The notes under the pieces are model-generated. The model did not search any database and was not told the origin of the DNA. It saw only the letters and a program-made list of their open reading frames with translations. From positions 1-64,000 of the forward strand of contig CANGNA010000009.1 of assembly GCA_947455215.1 (NCBI GenBank): a stretch of DNA of 64,000 nt, written 5' to 3'. The position numbers were made by a program, and so were the translations under genes. The stretch is from Chitinophagaceae bacterium (lineage in GTDB: Bacteria; Bacteroidota; Bacteroidia; Chitinophagales; Chitinophagaceae). This document shows positions 1 to 9,052 of the stretch, piece by piece (positions within the stretch are counted from its first letter, which is position 1; every line of letters starts with the position of its first letter).

Positions 1-26
1 AACATGGGTGGAATGCCGACTTTAGG

Positions 27-34
27 TACCTTTG
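27..34 (+). promoter_or_regulatory. Bacteroidota -7 promoter box upstream of recR
   Basis: TACCTTTG fits the TAnnTTTG box of the Bacteroidota housekeeping sigma factor and lies 17 nt before the recR start codon. The -33 element would fall at or before the window edge and is not convincing. Confidence 0.5.
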
Positions 35-50
35 CAAAGAGGTAACAATT

Positions 51-671
51 ATGATATTTTCATCGAAGCTGATAGAGGATGCAGTACAGGAATTTTCGCG
101 CCTGCCGGGTATAGGCAGAAAAACGGCATTGCGCATGGTGCTGCACCTGTTGAAGATGGAAAAGGGAGAGGTAGATGAATTTACGGGTGCCGTGGGTCGT
201 ATGCGACACGGCATTAAATTCTGTAAAGAATGTCATAATGTATCGGATGCCGACGTCTGTGTCATATGCGTAAACCCGGGCCGGAACCGGAACCAGGTAT
301 GCGTGGTGGAGAATATCCGCGACGTTATCGCCATAGAAAGTACGCAACAATATAGCGGTTTGTATCATGTATTGGGTGGTATTCTGTCGCCGCTCGATGG
401 TGTAGGGCCCGATCAGTTGAACCTCGGCAACCTGCATAGCCGCATACAGGCCAATGAGGTAACGGAATTGATCATGGCGCTTAGCCCTACTATAGAAGGG
501 GACACTACCGTGTACTACATAACCCGCCAGCTAAAGGATGTTCCCGTAACCATTACTACCATAGCAAGGGGCATATCGTTTGGCGGTGAACTGGAATACG
601 CCGACGAGATGACACTGGCCCGGTCTATAGCGAAACGCCTGCCGGTAGATAATTATGTGAACGTGAAGTAG
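51..671 (+). CDS. recR: Recombination mediator protein RecR
   Basis: RecR works with RecO (and RecF) to load RecA on gapped single-stranded DNA during recombinational repair in the cytoplasm. The 206-aa product has the usual RecR length and order: an N-terminal helix-hairpin-helix (LPGIGRKTA, residues 18-26), a four-Cys zinc motif (C58, C61, C70, C73), and a Toprim domain after it (VVENIRDVIAIE, then YHVLGG and later ITRQL). The ATG follows a TAnnTTTG box by 17 nt. It stands alone; the next gene starts 65 nt downstream and is unrelated. Confidence 0.95.
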   Translation: MIFSSKLIEDAVQEFSRLPGIGRKTALRMVLHLLKMEKGEVDEFTGAVGRMRHGIKFCKECHNVSDADVCVICVNPGRNRNQVCVVENIRDVIAIESTQQYSGLYHVLGGILSPLDGVGPDQLNLGNLHSRIQANEVTELIMALSPTIEGDTTVYYITRQLKDVPVTITTIARGISFGGELEYADEMTLARSIAKRLPVDNYVNVK

Positions 672-736
672 CCGTCCGGCAAAAAGTTTTGCCATCCATG
701 CGGGCAAGTGCTACATTTGAGTAGTTATCATCCCAC

Positions 737-2626
737 ATGAAGAAAAAAATAATTACAGCTATCATGGTTTCCGGCCTGGCCGCATCTGTTAGCGCCCAGG
801 ATAAGCCAGCCACACCCCCTCAGCCACCCGTAAAACACCCCATGCAGCAACGTCCGATGATGGGACCACAGGCGGACCAAGGTATGGCCCCGGGTGGCCG
901 GCAACGCACTGATGGGATGAACATGCCTATGCGCAATCCCGAACGGGCATTTACAGGGTTTAAGCAGGCGTTCATCCAGCAAATGTGGCGCGTATATCCT
1001 GGTTGGGCCAGCAGCGTGGGCTTTCACCGGTACGATAGTATACTGGTAGTGCCCGATGGTCGTTCGATGCAGGAAGAAATGAACTTCTGTCGTCGTAACC
1101 TCGACATCCTGAAGCGATTCACATATGATTCTCTTGGGCCAAACAACAAGACAGATTATAAGTTGATAGAGAACCAGCTCAATTATGCGTTGTTCAACAT
1201 TACGGAGTTGAGGGCGTATGAGTGGGACCCGTCTCAATACAATGTTTGTGGTGGTTTTGCCGATATGCTGGGCAATAATTACGATTCTCTCGATCGAAGG
1301 CTGCACAATTTTTACGTGCGGCTGGGCAAGGTGCCCGCTTATTACCAGGCCGCTAAGGCCAATATAAAAGCGCCGTCTAAAGAGCACACCGATCTGGCCA
1401 TTGAGCAAAACCTGGGTGGTATTTCAGTTTTTGAAGGCGACCTGAATGAAGCGCTGGAGAAAAGCAAACTTAGCAAGGAGGAGAAGCAAAAAATAAGAAA
1501 GCGTGCCGACACGGCTATAACAACTATAAAAGACTATGCGGTATGGCTAAAGAATGTGCAGCCGGGGCGAAGCTTCAGGTTGGGCAAAGAGCTCTACGAA
1601 AAGAAGTTCGCCTTCGAATTGCAGTCGGGCTACACCGCCGATGAGATATACAATAAAGCGGTGCAGCATAAAGAGGAGTTGCATGCCGAGATGTACAAGA
1701 TCACCGAGCAACTATGGCCTAAATATATGCGCAATGCCAAAATGCCTTCAGACAAGCTGGTGGCCATCAGGCAAATGATCGAAAAATTATCTGCCAACCA
1801 TGTTAAGCCGCAGGAGTTCCAATCGGCCATAGAAAAGCAACTGCCTACGCTTATCTCATTCGTCAATAAAAAGAAATTATTGTACATCGATCCGTCAAAG
1901 CCGCTGGTAGTGCGTAAAGAGCCTGCTTACATGGCTGGTGTTGCCGGTGCGTCAATAAATGCTCCTGGCCCCTACGACAAGAATGGCAATACTTATTACA
2001 ATGTGGGTAGCCTTGATGGCTGGGATAATAAGAAAGCAGAAAGCTACCTGAGAGAATACAATCATTATATTCTGCAGATATTGAATATCCATGAGGCCAT
2101 CCCCGGACATTATACACAGCTGGTATATGCTAACAGGTCTCCGAGCATGGTCAAATCTATATTAGGCAATAATGCCATGATAGAAGGCTGGGCTGTATAT
2201 ACCGAGCGTATGATGCTGGAGAATGGCTACGACGGTGATAACCCCGATGCAACAGAAGCCTCGCCTGAGATGTGGCTGATGTATTATAAATGGAACCTGC
2301 GCAGCACGTGTAATATGATACTGGACCATGATGTACATACAAAGAACATGGAAAAGAACAGGGCTATGGACCTGCTGCAGCGCGAAGCCTTCCAGGAGCA
2401 AACGGAAGCTGAAGGTAAATGGAAGCGCGTAAGTGTTACGCAGGTGCAATTAGGTTGTTATTTTACTGGCTATACAGAGATATACGAGCTAAGGGAAGAG
2501 ATAAAAAAAATGCAAAAGGATAAGTTCAGGTTGCCAGAGTTTCATGAGCGTTTCCTGAGTTACGGCTCGGCGCCGGTAAAATATATCCGGGAGCAGATGT
2601 TGTCGCCCAACGGTAAAGCACAGTAA
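737..2626 (+). CDS. Secreted DUF885 family protein (putative metallohydrolase)
   Basis: A 629-aa protein with a signal peptide (residues 1-20, cut after VSA), then a Pro/Met/Gln-rich linker to about residue 70, then a long DUF885 domain. The family motif HEAIPGHY starts at residue 452; its two His and the Glu resemble the HExxxGH metal site of zinc peptidases, and a conserved EGWAVYTE follows around residue 485. DUF885 proteins are predicted metallopeptidases; the substrate is not known. Export to the periplasm or cell surface is expected. It is probably transcribed on its own, 65 nt after recR. The low-complexity N-terminal linker is unusual in its Met content. Confidence 0.8.
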   Translation: MKKKIITAIMVSGLAASVSAQDKPATPPQPPVKHPMQQRPMMGPQADQGMAPGGRQRTDGMNMPMRNPERAFTGFKQAFIQQMWRVYPGWASSVGFHRYDSILVVPDGRSMQEEMNFCRRNLDILKRFTYDSLGPNNKTDYKLIENQLNYALFNITELRAYEWDPSQYNVCGGFADMLGNNYDSLDRRLHNFYVRLGKVPAYYQAAKANIKAPSKEHTDLAIEQNLGGISVFEGDLNEALEKSKLSKEEKQKIRKRADTAITTIKDYAVWLKNVQPGRSFRLGKELYEKKFAFELQSGYTADEIYNKAVQHKEELHAEMYKITEQLWPKYMRNAKMPSDKLVAIRQMIEKLSANHVKPQEFQSAIEKQLPTLISFVNKKKLLYIDPSKPLVVRKEPAYMAGVAGASINAPGPYDKNGNTYYNVGSLDGWDNKKAESYLREYNHYILQILNIHEAIPGHYTQLVYANRSPSMVKSILGNNAMIEGWAVYTERMMLENGYDGDNPDATEASPEMWLMYYKWNLRSTCNMILDHDVHTKNMEKNRAMDLLQREAFQEQTEAEGKWKRVSVTQVQLGCYFTGYTEIYELREEIKKMQKDKFRLPEFHERFLSYGSAPVKYIREQMLSPNGKAQ

Positions 2627-2688
2627 TAGGTGTTTTGGCGGCAGATGGCCAAACCTTTTGCGTTAAATTGTTGTCTATTAAGTTGAAA

Positions 2689-3939
2689 ATGAAAAAGATA
2701 TCATTAATTACCCTGTTGTTCAGCCTGGTTATCGCTGCAACGTCTGAGGCGCGTACGCGCAAAGTGCTGTTCATTGGTAACAGCTATACATATACTAACA
2801 ACATGCCGCTCATATTGCAGAATATGGCTGCAGCCATGGGCGATACACTCGTGTACGATGAGTCTGATCCCGGTGGATATACCCTGAATCAGCACAGTAC
2901 CTATCCAACCACTATTACAAAGATTTTTTCCAATCAATGGGATGTAGTGGTGATACATGAGCAAAGCCAGATGCCATCTTTCCCCCCGGCGCAGGTAATG
3001 ACTGATGTATATCCTTATGCTACCCGCCTGGACAGTATGGTGCATGCCAACGATACCTGTACGCAAACCATGTTCATGATGACATGGGGACATGCAAACG
3101 GCGACCCGATGAATTGCCCCGGGTATCCTGCCATATGCACCTACGATGGTATGCAGCAGCGCCTTAGGGAAAGCTACATGGAAATGGGCGCTACCAATCA
3201 TGCTGCCGTAGCCCCGGTAGGTATGGCCTTTAAAATAATGATCGACAGCGCTTATTCACCGTGGCTCATATCTGCGGATAGTTCTCACCCTGTTGTGGCC
3301 GGGTCTTATCTTGAAGCAGCAGTGCTTTACGGTTCAATATTCCATAAGCATGTACTTAACTGTACGTATACATCCGGCCTCTCTGCTACTGATGCACATT
3401 TATTGCAGCGTGTGGCCGATAAGGTGGTGTTTGATAGCCTGAGCCTTTGGCAGGGACCGGGGCATTACCCATATGCCGGCTTCACCACAGCCGTGGTGGG
3501 CATGGGTGCCACGCTTACATCACAGTCTGTAGAGCCGGGCAGCCATACCTGGAACTTCGGCGATGCAACAACAGATACAGCCGCCAACCCGGCGCACACA
3601 TATAGCAGCGTCGGTACCTACACTGTTACACATACCATAACCACAGATTGCTTTACAGAGACTGCTACAGCCACTGTACAGATCGGCACTACTGGTCTTG
3701 CAGATCTTGCGAATGTAGGGTTGAATGTGATGCAACCACAAGGTGATGGCATTGTTCGTTTTGACGTGCATATGTACAACGGTGATGAGTTGAGCCTGAC
3801 TGATATGTCTGGTAGAACAGTGAGAAAATACAACCTGGCTACATTGCCGGCTACAGATCAATTGACACCCGGCGTATACATTTACAGGCTGTCTTCAGCT
3901 GATGGTCACGTGCAGGTTGGCAAAGTGGCAGTGTATTAG
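2689..3939 (+). CDS. Secreted SGNH/DUF4886-like hydrolase with PKD and T9SS sorting domains
   Basis: A 416-aa exported protein. The chosen ATG at 2689 gives a clean signal peptide (residues 1-21); an upstream in-frame non-ATG start would add 18 polar residues before it. Residues 25-250 look like the DUF4886/SGNH hydrolase group: the GNSYT block (30-34) holds the nucleophile Ser, and HEQSQ follows near residue 90. A PKD domain (about 266-330, WNFGD and HTYSSVGTYTV) comes next, and the last 80 residues resemble a type IX secretion C-terminal sorting domain (LTDMSGRTV, LTPGVYIYRL). The protein is therefore probably delivered to the cell surface by T9SS. The substrate (an ester or acetylated glycan) is inference. 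Confidence 0.75.
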   Translation: MKKISLITLLFSLVIAATSEARTRKVLFIGNSYTYTNNMPLILQNMAAAMGDTLVYDESDPGGYTLNQHSTYPTTITKIFSNQWDVVVIHEQSQMPSFPPAQVMTDVYPYATRLDSMVHANDTCTQTMFMMTWGHANGDPMNCPGYPAICTYDGMQQRLRESYMEMGATNHAAVAPVGMAFKIMIDSAYSPWLISADSSHPVVAGSYLEAAVLYGSIFHKHVLNCTYTSGLSATDAHLLQRVADKVVFDSLSLWQGPGHYPYAGFTTAVVGMGATLTSQSVEPGSHTWNFGDATTDTAANPAHTYSSVGTYTVTHTITTDCFTETATATVQIGTTGLADLANVGLNVMQPQGDGIVRFDVHMYNGDELSLTDMSGRTVRKYNLATLPATDQLTPGVYIYRLSSADGHVQVGKVAVY

Positions 3940-3982
3940 TAACAACACTGTGCCTAATCATTTTAAACCTTGATATACTAAT

Positions 3983-4357
3983 ATGAAAACCACGCTACAC
4001 GGATTACGTACCGTCATTTATTTTGTAACCGATATTGCTGCGGCTAAGAAATGGTATACTGAATCACTCGGGATAACACCATATTTTGATGAGCCTTTTT
4101 ATGTAGGTTTCAATGTGGGTGGCTACGAACTTGGCCTGCACCCATCAGATACACCCAATAACAGCCAGCCCAATAGTGTATCTGTTTATTGGGGCGTTGA
4201 TGATGCCCACGCAGCATACAACGCGCTGATAGCCGCAGGTGCCACTCCTCACGAGGTGCCGAACGAAGTAGGTGGTGGCATAGTTGTCGGCGCAGTAAAA
4301 GACCCATGGGGCAATGCGTTAGGTGTTATCTATAATCCGCATTTTAAGGTGGGGTAA
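3983..4357 (+). CDS. VOC (glyoxalase/bleomycin-resistance) family protein
   Basis: A 124-aa single-module VOC protein with the paired beta-alpha-beta-beta-beta pattern: first half TVIYFVTDIAAAKKWYTESLGI, second half around VDDAHAAYNALIAAGA, ending DPWGNALGVIYNP. The closing (D/K)PxGN motif is typical. Family members bind a metal and act as lyases, dioxygenases or drug-binding proteins, so the exact role cannot be read from sequence. The gene is convergent with the toxin-antitoxin pair; only one base separates its stop from the toxin stop. Confidence 0.8.
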   Translation: MKTTLHGLRTVIYFVTDIAAAKKWYTESLGITPYFDEPFYVGFNVGGYELGLHPSDTPNNSQPNSVSVYWGVDDAHAAYNALIAAGATPHEVPNEVGGGIVVGAVKDPWGNALGVIYNPHFKVG

Positions 4358-4358
4358 G

Positions 4359-4658
4359 TTACTTGTTTACCCAGCTTGTTTCGGGAGATTGGTACATCGA
4401 GAGCACAGCATAGACAATAATATCTTTGCCTTGAATACTATAGTGTGCTGCATAAGGGAACTTGTTAAGTACCGCGAAGCGTATGTCCAGGTAACGAATG
4501 GCTCTTGTGTAAGGATTGGATTCTAGGGATGTCATCTGGCTTTTATAGTCGGCGTAAAAACGCTTACCTAGTCCCTTCTGCTGACCATTGTAATAGTCAA
4601 CTGCATTCTGAATTTCTTTGATAGCTTTGGGGGTAATGATAAGGTTGTACCGTGCCAT
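4359..4658 (-). CDS. RelE/ParE-type toxin
   Basis: A 99-aa protein of the RelE/ParE toxin fold: helical N-terminus (ITPKAIKEIQNAVDYYN), a linker with LGKRFYADYKSQMTSLESNP, then strands with IRYLDIRFAVLNKFPYAAHYSI and a final IIVYAVL. The wording is closer to ParE/RelE-like nuclease or gyrase toxins than to HigB. Its ATG overlaps the last base of the antitoxin stop codon (TAATG), so the two are translationally coupled. Target not determinable. Confidence 0.75.
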   Translation of the reverse strand: MARYNLIITPKAIKEIQNAVDYYNGQQKGLGKRFYADYKSQMTSLESNPYTRAIRYLDIRFAVLNKFPYAAHYSIQGKDIIVYAVLSMYQSPETSWVNK

Positions 4659-4876
4659 TAGTCAGCAATTATTTGCTTTTGTGCGTCTTCCCAACTCACT
4701 AATTCTTCAGGATGTAACTGGTAGTACTCTTTTCTTTTGCGCACTTCTTCCATTTGCCAATGTGGTATTTCAATAGCAGCTTCAGGAACTATCTCAACAG
4801 CATCCAGTTTCTGAAGATCTTCAATAATAGCTGATGCATATTCCTTTTTGACTATAATATGATATGTTGTCTGCAC
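4658..4876 (-). CDS. Antitoxin of the RelE/ParE-type pair
   Basis: A 72-aa acidic protein just upstream of the toxin with a 1-nt overlap. The C-terminal half (IPHWQMEEVRKRKEYYQ then LHPEELVSWEDA) is the wording seen in many small Bacteroidota addiction-module antitoxins, where it wraps the toxin. The N-terminal part (TYHIIVKKEYASAIIEDLQKLDAVEI) may form the dimer or DNA-binding portion. Autoregulation by the toxin-antitoxin complex is expected but no operator was recognised. Confidence 0.65.
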   Translation of the reverse strand: MQTTYHIIVKKEYASAIIEDLQKLDAVEIVPEAAIEIPHWQMEEVRKRKEYYQLHPEELVSWEDAQKQIIAD

Positions 4877-4972
4877 AAGTCGGTCTTTTATTAAAGGTAC
4901 AAATATTTCTTCTTAGAAAATGATCAGCAAAAGTTAAAGCAAGTAGTTCTGAAATATGGATTGATACAAAAG

Positions 4973-5007
4973 CAAAACAGGCAAGCCATCATAGCTTGCC
5001 TGTTTTA
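4973..5007 (-). terminator. Intrinsic terminator of clpB
   Basis: A perfect 13-bp inverted repeat (4974-4986 with 4994-5006, loop of 7) lies 21 nt beyond the clpB stop. On the minus strand the right arm ends in TTTT and is followed by GCTTTTG. Confidence 0.8.
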
Positions 5008-5027
5008 CCTATTAGCAAATTGGGCGT

Positions 5028-7655
5028 TTACTTTACTGCAGATTCACCCGCCGCTTCGTTCCTCATCGCTACTACACCATCAAACACATCTATCAGTACC
5101 GGCTTGGTCTTGTCAATGTCGCCGGCAATTATTTTCTTGCTCAGCATATTGATGATGTCTTTCTGTATCACGCGCTTCAGCGGGCGGGCACCGTACTGCG
5201 GATCGAAACCGCGATGTACCAGGTAGTCGAGTGCATAGTCTGTGAACTGCAGGTCTATGCCCTGTTCCATCAGTTGGTGCTGTAATTGCTCCAGCTGTAT
5301 CCTGATGATGCCCTTTATTTCCTTCTTCATCAGCGGGTGGAACATGATGATGTCATCTATCCTGTTCAGGAACTCAGGCCTCATATTTGCCTTCAGCAGT
5401 TCCATTACCTGCTCCTTGGTGGCGTCTATCACATCCTGTATATCCTTACCTTCTTTTATTTCGGCAAAGTTCTCCTGTATGATGTGGCTACCCGTGTTGC
5501 TGGTCATAATGATGATGGTGTTCTTAAAGTTTACTACGCGGCCCTTATTGTCGGTAAGGCGGCCATCATCCAGCACCTGCAGCATGATGTTGAACACATC
5601 AGGATGCGCTTTTTCTATCTCATCCAGCAGCACTACAGAGTATGGCTTGCGGCGCACAGCTTCGGTCAGCTGTCCACCCTCGTCGTAGCCCACATATCCC
5701 GGAGGCGCGCCTACCAGGCGGCTTACGCTGTGTTTCTCCTGGTATTCGCTCATGTCTATGCGGGTCATCATGCTGTCGTCGTCAAAGAGTATCTCAGCCA
5801 GGGCCTTCGCCAGCTCTGTCTTACCTACACCGGTAGTACCCAGGAATATGAACGAGCCTATTGGCTTTTTAGGGTCGTGCAATCCCGCACGGCCACGGCG
5901 TATAGCATCCGATACGGCTTCTATGGCTTCATCCTGGCCTACCACACGTTTATGCAGTTCTTCTTCCAGGTGCAGCAGTTTAGAGCGCTCGCTCTGCAGC
6001 ATGCGCTGCACCGGTATGCCGGTAGCCTTGGCTACATTCTCTGCTATATCTTCTGCGTCTACCTCTTCCTTCAGCAGGCGTTTGTTCTGGTTGTCTACAT
6101 CGTGCAGTTGCTTAGACAGTACTTCAATGTCGGCCTCTTGCTGTTTTATTTTACCGTAACGGATCTCTGCTACGCGGCCATAGTCGCCTTCGCGTTCTGC
6201 TTGTTCTGCTTCTACCTTCAGGTGGTCAATAGAGGCTTTTGCTTTATTGATCTTATCCACCATTTCCTTTTCTTCCAGCCACTTGGCTTTAAGCGTATCG
6301 CGCTGTACGGTCAGGGCAGATATGTCCAGGTTCAGTTCCTTCAGTTTACTTTCATCGTTCTCGCGCTTTATAGCCTCGCGCTCTATTTCCAGCTGGCGTA
6401 TCTTACGGATCAGTTCGTCCAGTGCTTCAGGCATAGAGTTGATCTCCAGCTTCAGCTTGGCTGCGCTTTCGTCTATCAGATCTATAGCCTTGTCCGGCAA
6501 AAAGCGGTCGGTGATGTAGCGCGATGAAAGTTCTACCGCTGCTATGATGGCCTCGTCTTTTATACGCACCTGGTGGTGGCTCTCGTAGCGGTCCTTCAAA
6601 CCACGGAGTATAGAAATGGCATCTTCAGGAGTGGGCTCATCCACCAGCACTTTCTGGAAGCGCCTTTCGAGTGCCTTGTCTTTCTCAAAATACTTCTGGT
6701 ACTCGTTCAGCGTTGTAGCACCTATGGCCCTCAGTTCACCACGCGCCAGTGCCGGCTTCAGTATGTTGGCGGCATCCATAGCCCCTTCCATAGCACCTGC
6801 GCCTACCAGGGTGTGTATCTCGTCTATAAAGAGGATCAGCTCGCCATTGCTTTCTGTTACCTCTTTTATAACTGCTTTCAGTCTTTCTTCAAACTCGCCA
6901 CGGTACTTGGCACCCGCCATCAGCGAGCCCATATCCAGCGCAAAGATGATCTTCGATTTCAGGTTGTCAGGTACATCACCATTAATGATGCGATGTGCCA
7001 GGCCTTCTACTATGGCCGTTTTACCTACACCGGGTTCACCAACCAGTATTGGGTTGTTCTTAGATCTGCGGCTAAGTATGTGCAGTGTGCGGCGTATCTC
7101 TTCGTCGCGACCTATAACCGGGTCCAGCTTGCCGGCGCGTGCCAGTTCGTTCAGGTTCTTAGCGTAACGCTGCAGCGAGTTATATTGCTGGTCCGATGTC
7201 TGGGAGTTAACAGTGCTGCCCTTGCGCAATTCCTTGATGGCTGCAACAAGGCCCTTCTCCGTAAGGCCGGCATCTTTCAACAGTTTACCGGTATCATCAT
7301 TGCCCTGCAGCAATGCTATCAGCATATGCTCAGGCGTTACAAACTCATCGCCAAATGTTTTCAGGATGTTGGCGGTGCGTAACATCGCGTTATTGGCATC
7401 GCGGCTTATGTTCTGTCCGGGTTCTCCGCCCTGCACCTTGGGCAGGCGGCCCAGCTGTTCTTTCAGTTTATTTTCTACGAACGATATGTTGACGTTGTTC
7501 TTCTTGAGCAGGTAGCTCACCGGGGCGTCATTATCATCCAGCAGGGCCTGTAACAGGTGGCCTGTTTCAATGTTAGGGCTTTGCGCATTAAAGGCCAGCT
7601 GTTGCGACTGCTGTACTATTTCCTGCGCCTTGATCGTGAAGTTGTTGAGATTCAT
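5028..7655 (-). CDS. clpB: ATP-dependent disaggregase ClpB
   Basis: An 875-aa Hsp104/ClpB chaperone that extracts polypeptides from aggregates with DnaK/DnaJ/GrpE. In order: Clp N-domain (1 to about 150), first AAA+ domain with Walker A GEPGVGKT (about 205) and IDEIHTLVGAG, the long coiled-coil middle domain (about 400-530, rich in Glu/Lys, EIEREAIKREN...) that separates ClpB from ClpA/ClpC, and a second AAA+ domain with GTTGVGKT (about 607) and LLDEIEKAHPDVF. Length and domains are complete. Monocistronic, ended by its own terminator. No heat-shock operator was recognised upstream. Confidence 0.97.
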   Translation of the reverse strand: MNLNNFTIKAQEIVQQSQQLAFNAQSPNIETGHLLQALLDDNDAPVSYLLKKNNVNISFVENKLKEQLGRLPKVQGGEPGQNISRDANNAMLRTANILKTFGDEFVTPEHMLIALLQGNDDTGKLLKDAGLTEKGLVAAIKELRKGSTVNSQTSDQQYNSLQRYAKNLNELARAGKLDPVIGRDEEIRRTLHILSRRSKNNPILVGEPGVGKTAIVEGLAHRIINGDVPDNLKSKIIFALDMGSLMAGAKYRGEFEERLKAVIKEVTESNGELILFIDEIHTLVGAGAMEGAMDAANILKPALARGELRAIGATTLNEYQKYFEKDKALERRFQKVLVDEPTPEDAISILRGLKDRYESHHQVRIKDEAIIAAVELSSRYITDRFLPDKAIDLIDESAAKLKLEINSMPEALDELIRKIRQLEIEREAIKRENDESKLKELNLDISALTVQRDTLKAKWLEEKEMVDKINKAKASIDHLKVEAEQAEREGDYGRVAEIRYGKIKQQEADIEVLSKQLHDVDNQNKRLLKEEVDAEDIAENVAKATGIPVQRMLQSERSKLLHLEEELHKRVVGQDEAIEAVSDAIRRGRAGLHDPKKPIGSFIFLGTTGVGKTELAKALAEILFDDDSMMTRIDMSEYQEKHSVSRLVGAPPGYVGYDEGGQLTEAVRRKPYSVVLLDEIEKAHPDVFNIMLQVLDDGRLTDNKGRVVNFKNTIIIMTSNTGSHIIQENFAEIKEGKDIQDVIDATKEQVMELLKANMRPEFLNRIDDIIMFHPLMKKEIKGIIRIQLEQLQHQLMEQGIDLQFTDYALDYLVHRGFDPQYGARPLKRVIQKDIINMLSKKIIAGDIDKTKPVLIDVFDGVVAMRNEAAGESAVK

Positions 7656-7788
7656 TTTCGGGTATTTTATTTTACAGATAGGCCGTAAAAACTATTCCAA
7701 AATAAAAATTCAGAAAAAATGTCATATAATTCATTATTTCATAGACACTTTGACGCAAAAATGAAGGACTCATGGGCGGAATTGGCAG

Positions 7789-8370
7789 TTATTCCAGTCC
7801 TTCAAATATATCAGCAAGCGGTATGTCTATATCCAGGCTATAAGAATGAAAGGTGTCCGTGCCGGAATAGGTACGAAGCTCCCAGTGGCCTGTGCTATTA
7901 ACGAACCAGCTTTCTATAGACCTTGTTTCAGGGTCTGCAATAACGTATTCTTTTAAAGAGGGGATAGCCCGGTAAAGCATGAATTTAGAACCTCTGTCAT
8001 AGTTCGCTGTTGATGGCGACAGTACCTCTGCAAGCAGGGTGGGGTTGAGTATGCTTATGTTGTCGTTATTCAGGGTTTCAGGCTCACCGCATACAATGGT
8101 CAGGTCCGGATAGGTAAAAAGTGTGTTCTTTTCTATATGCACCCTGGTGTCACTATTATACGGGCGACATGGCTTTCCATTTAGTTTACTTCTAAACTGG
8201 TAGTAGAGATTACCCGCAACATTATTGTGCGGCAGTTTCGCACCGGACATATTGAATATCTCGCCTTTATAATATTCATGCTTTTCGGTTGAAGCATTCT
8301 CTATCTCCAGGTACTCTTCAATGCTTTTATATTGTTTGCCATAGTCGGGGGCAGCTTCGCGTACAAACAT
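7789..8370 (-). CDS. Uma2 family (DUF820) endonuclease-like protein
   Basis: A 193-aa Uma2/DUF820 protein of the PD-(D/E)xK nuclease superfamily. Motifs: KHEYYKGEIFNMSG at the N-terminus, YPDLTIVCGE in the middle, LLAEVLSPSTANYDRGSKFMLYR carrying the catalytic Glu and Lys, and the closing LKEYVIADPE. The family is abundant in cyanobacteria and scattered in Bacteroidota; its biological role is unknown and a mobile or selfish origin has been suggested. The active-site residues look intact. Located between clpB and an ECF sigma gene with no operon partner. Confidence 0.8.
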   Translation of the reverse strand: MFVREAAPDYGKQYKSIEEYLEIENASTEKHEYYKGEIFNMSGAKLPHNNVAGNLYYQFRSKLNGKPCRPYNSDTRVHIEKNTLFTYPDLTIVCGEPETLNNDNISILNPTLLAEVLSPSTANYDRGSKFMLYRAIPSLKEYVIADPETRSIESWFVNSTGHWELRTYSGTDTFHSYSLDIDIPLADIFEGLE

Positions 8371-8486
8371 GCAGTAAATTTACTACTTATAGTAGTTGCG
8401 GCAACCTGTCTGAATAAATTTAACGGTGGCTCCAACCATTTGTACGATGTGTGCATTTTAATAACAGAAGCGCTTAAAAAGGTCTA

Positions 8487-9041
8487 TTGAATATATCATT
8501 ATCCCATACTACCGATGAGCACCGCCTTATTATACAATGTATAAAAGGGGATGAGCAGGCGCGGAAGGCGGTGTATATGCAGTATGTGGAGGAGATGATG
8601 GTATTGTGCCTGCGCTACATAGCTGACCGTGAAGATGCCCGGGAGGTGATGATGGATGCCTTCCTGAAATTCTTTAACAGCCTTAAGGATTTTGAATACC
8701 GCGGACAAGGTAGTGTACGGGCGTGGCTGAAGAAGATTACGGTGAACTATTGCCTGATGTTCCTGCGCAAGCGGACAATGGCTTTTGATCAGCTGAATGA
8801 TAATAGCCACAGCGAGTTGGCCTCTGCGGGTGATGTTACGGGGCAGATGAATGTAAAGGACATACTGAAGCTGATACACGAACTGCCACCGGGGTGTAAA
8901 ACGGTCTTCAACCTGTACGTGTTCGAGGAACTGACGCACAAGGATATAGCATTGATGCTGAACATAACAGAAGGGACATCGAAATCGCAACTGCACCTGG
9001 CAAGGAAGATATTGAAAGAAAAGATACTGGTAAATACATAA
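8487..9041 (+). CDS. ECF-type RNA polymerase sigma factor
   Basis: A 184-aa sigma-70 family protein with region 2 (residues about 25-90: YMQYVEEMMVLCLRYIADREDAREVMMDAFLKFF, RAWLKKITVNYCL) and region 4 (about 125-180: LHELPPGCKTVFNLYVFEELTHKDIALMLNITEGTSKSQLHLARKIL). Regions 1.1 and 3 are absent, as in extracytoplasmic-function sigmas. No in-frame ATG fits; TTG at 8487 is the first usable start and gives full region 2. The membrane protein 11 nt downstream is its likely partner. Target genes unknown; DUF1573 downstream is a candidate. Confidence 0.88.
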   Translation: MNISLSHTTDEHRLIIQCIKGDEQARKAVYMQYVEEMMVLCLRYIADREDAREVMMDAFLKFFNSLKDFEYRGQGSVRAWLKKITVNYCLMFLRKRTMAFDQLNDNSHSELASAGDVTGQMNVKDILKLIHELPPGCKTVFNLYVFEELTHKDIALMLNITEGTSKSQLHLARKILKEKILVNT

Positions 9042-9052
9042 AGATCAAGGTG

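Noticed and set aside
2635-2688. Longer N-terminus for the SGNH/T9SS protein
   Set aside because: It would put 18 polar residues before a perfect signal peptide, and the start is not ATG.
5286-6527. Long plus-strand open frame (413 codons) opposite clpB
   Set aside because: It is the complement of conserved clpB codons, Tyr/Leu/Gln-rich with no domain, and lacks a start context.
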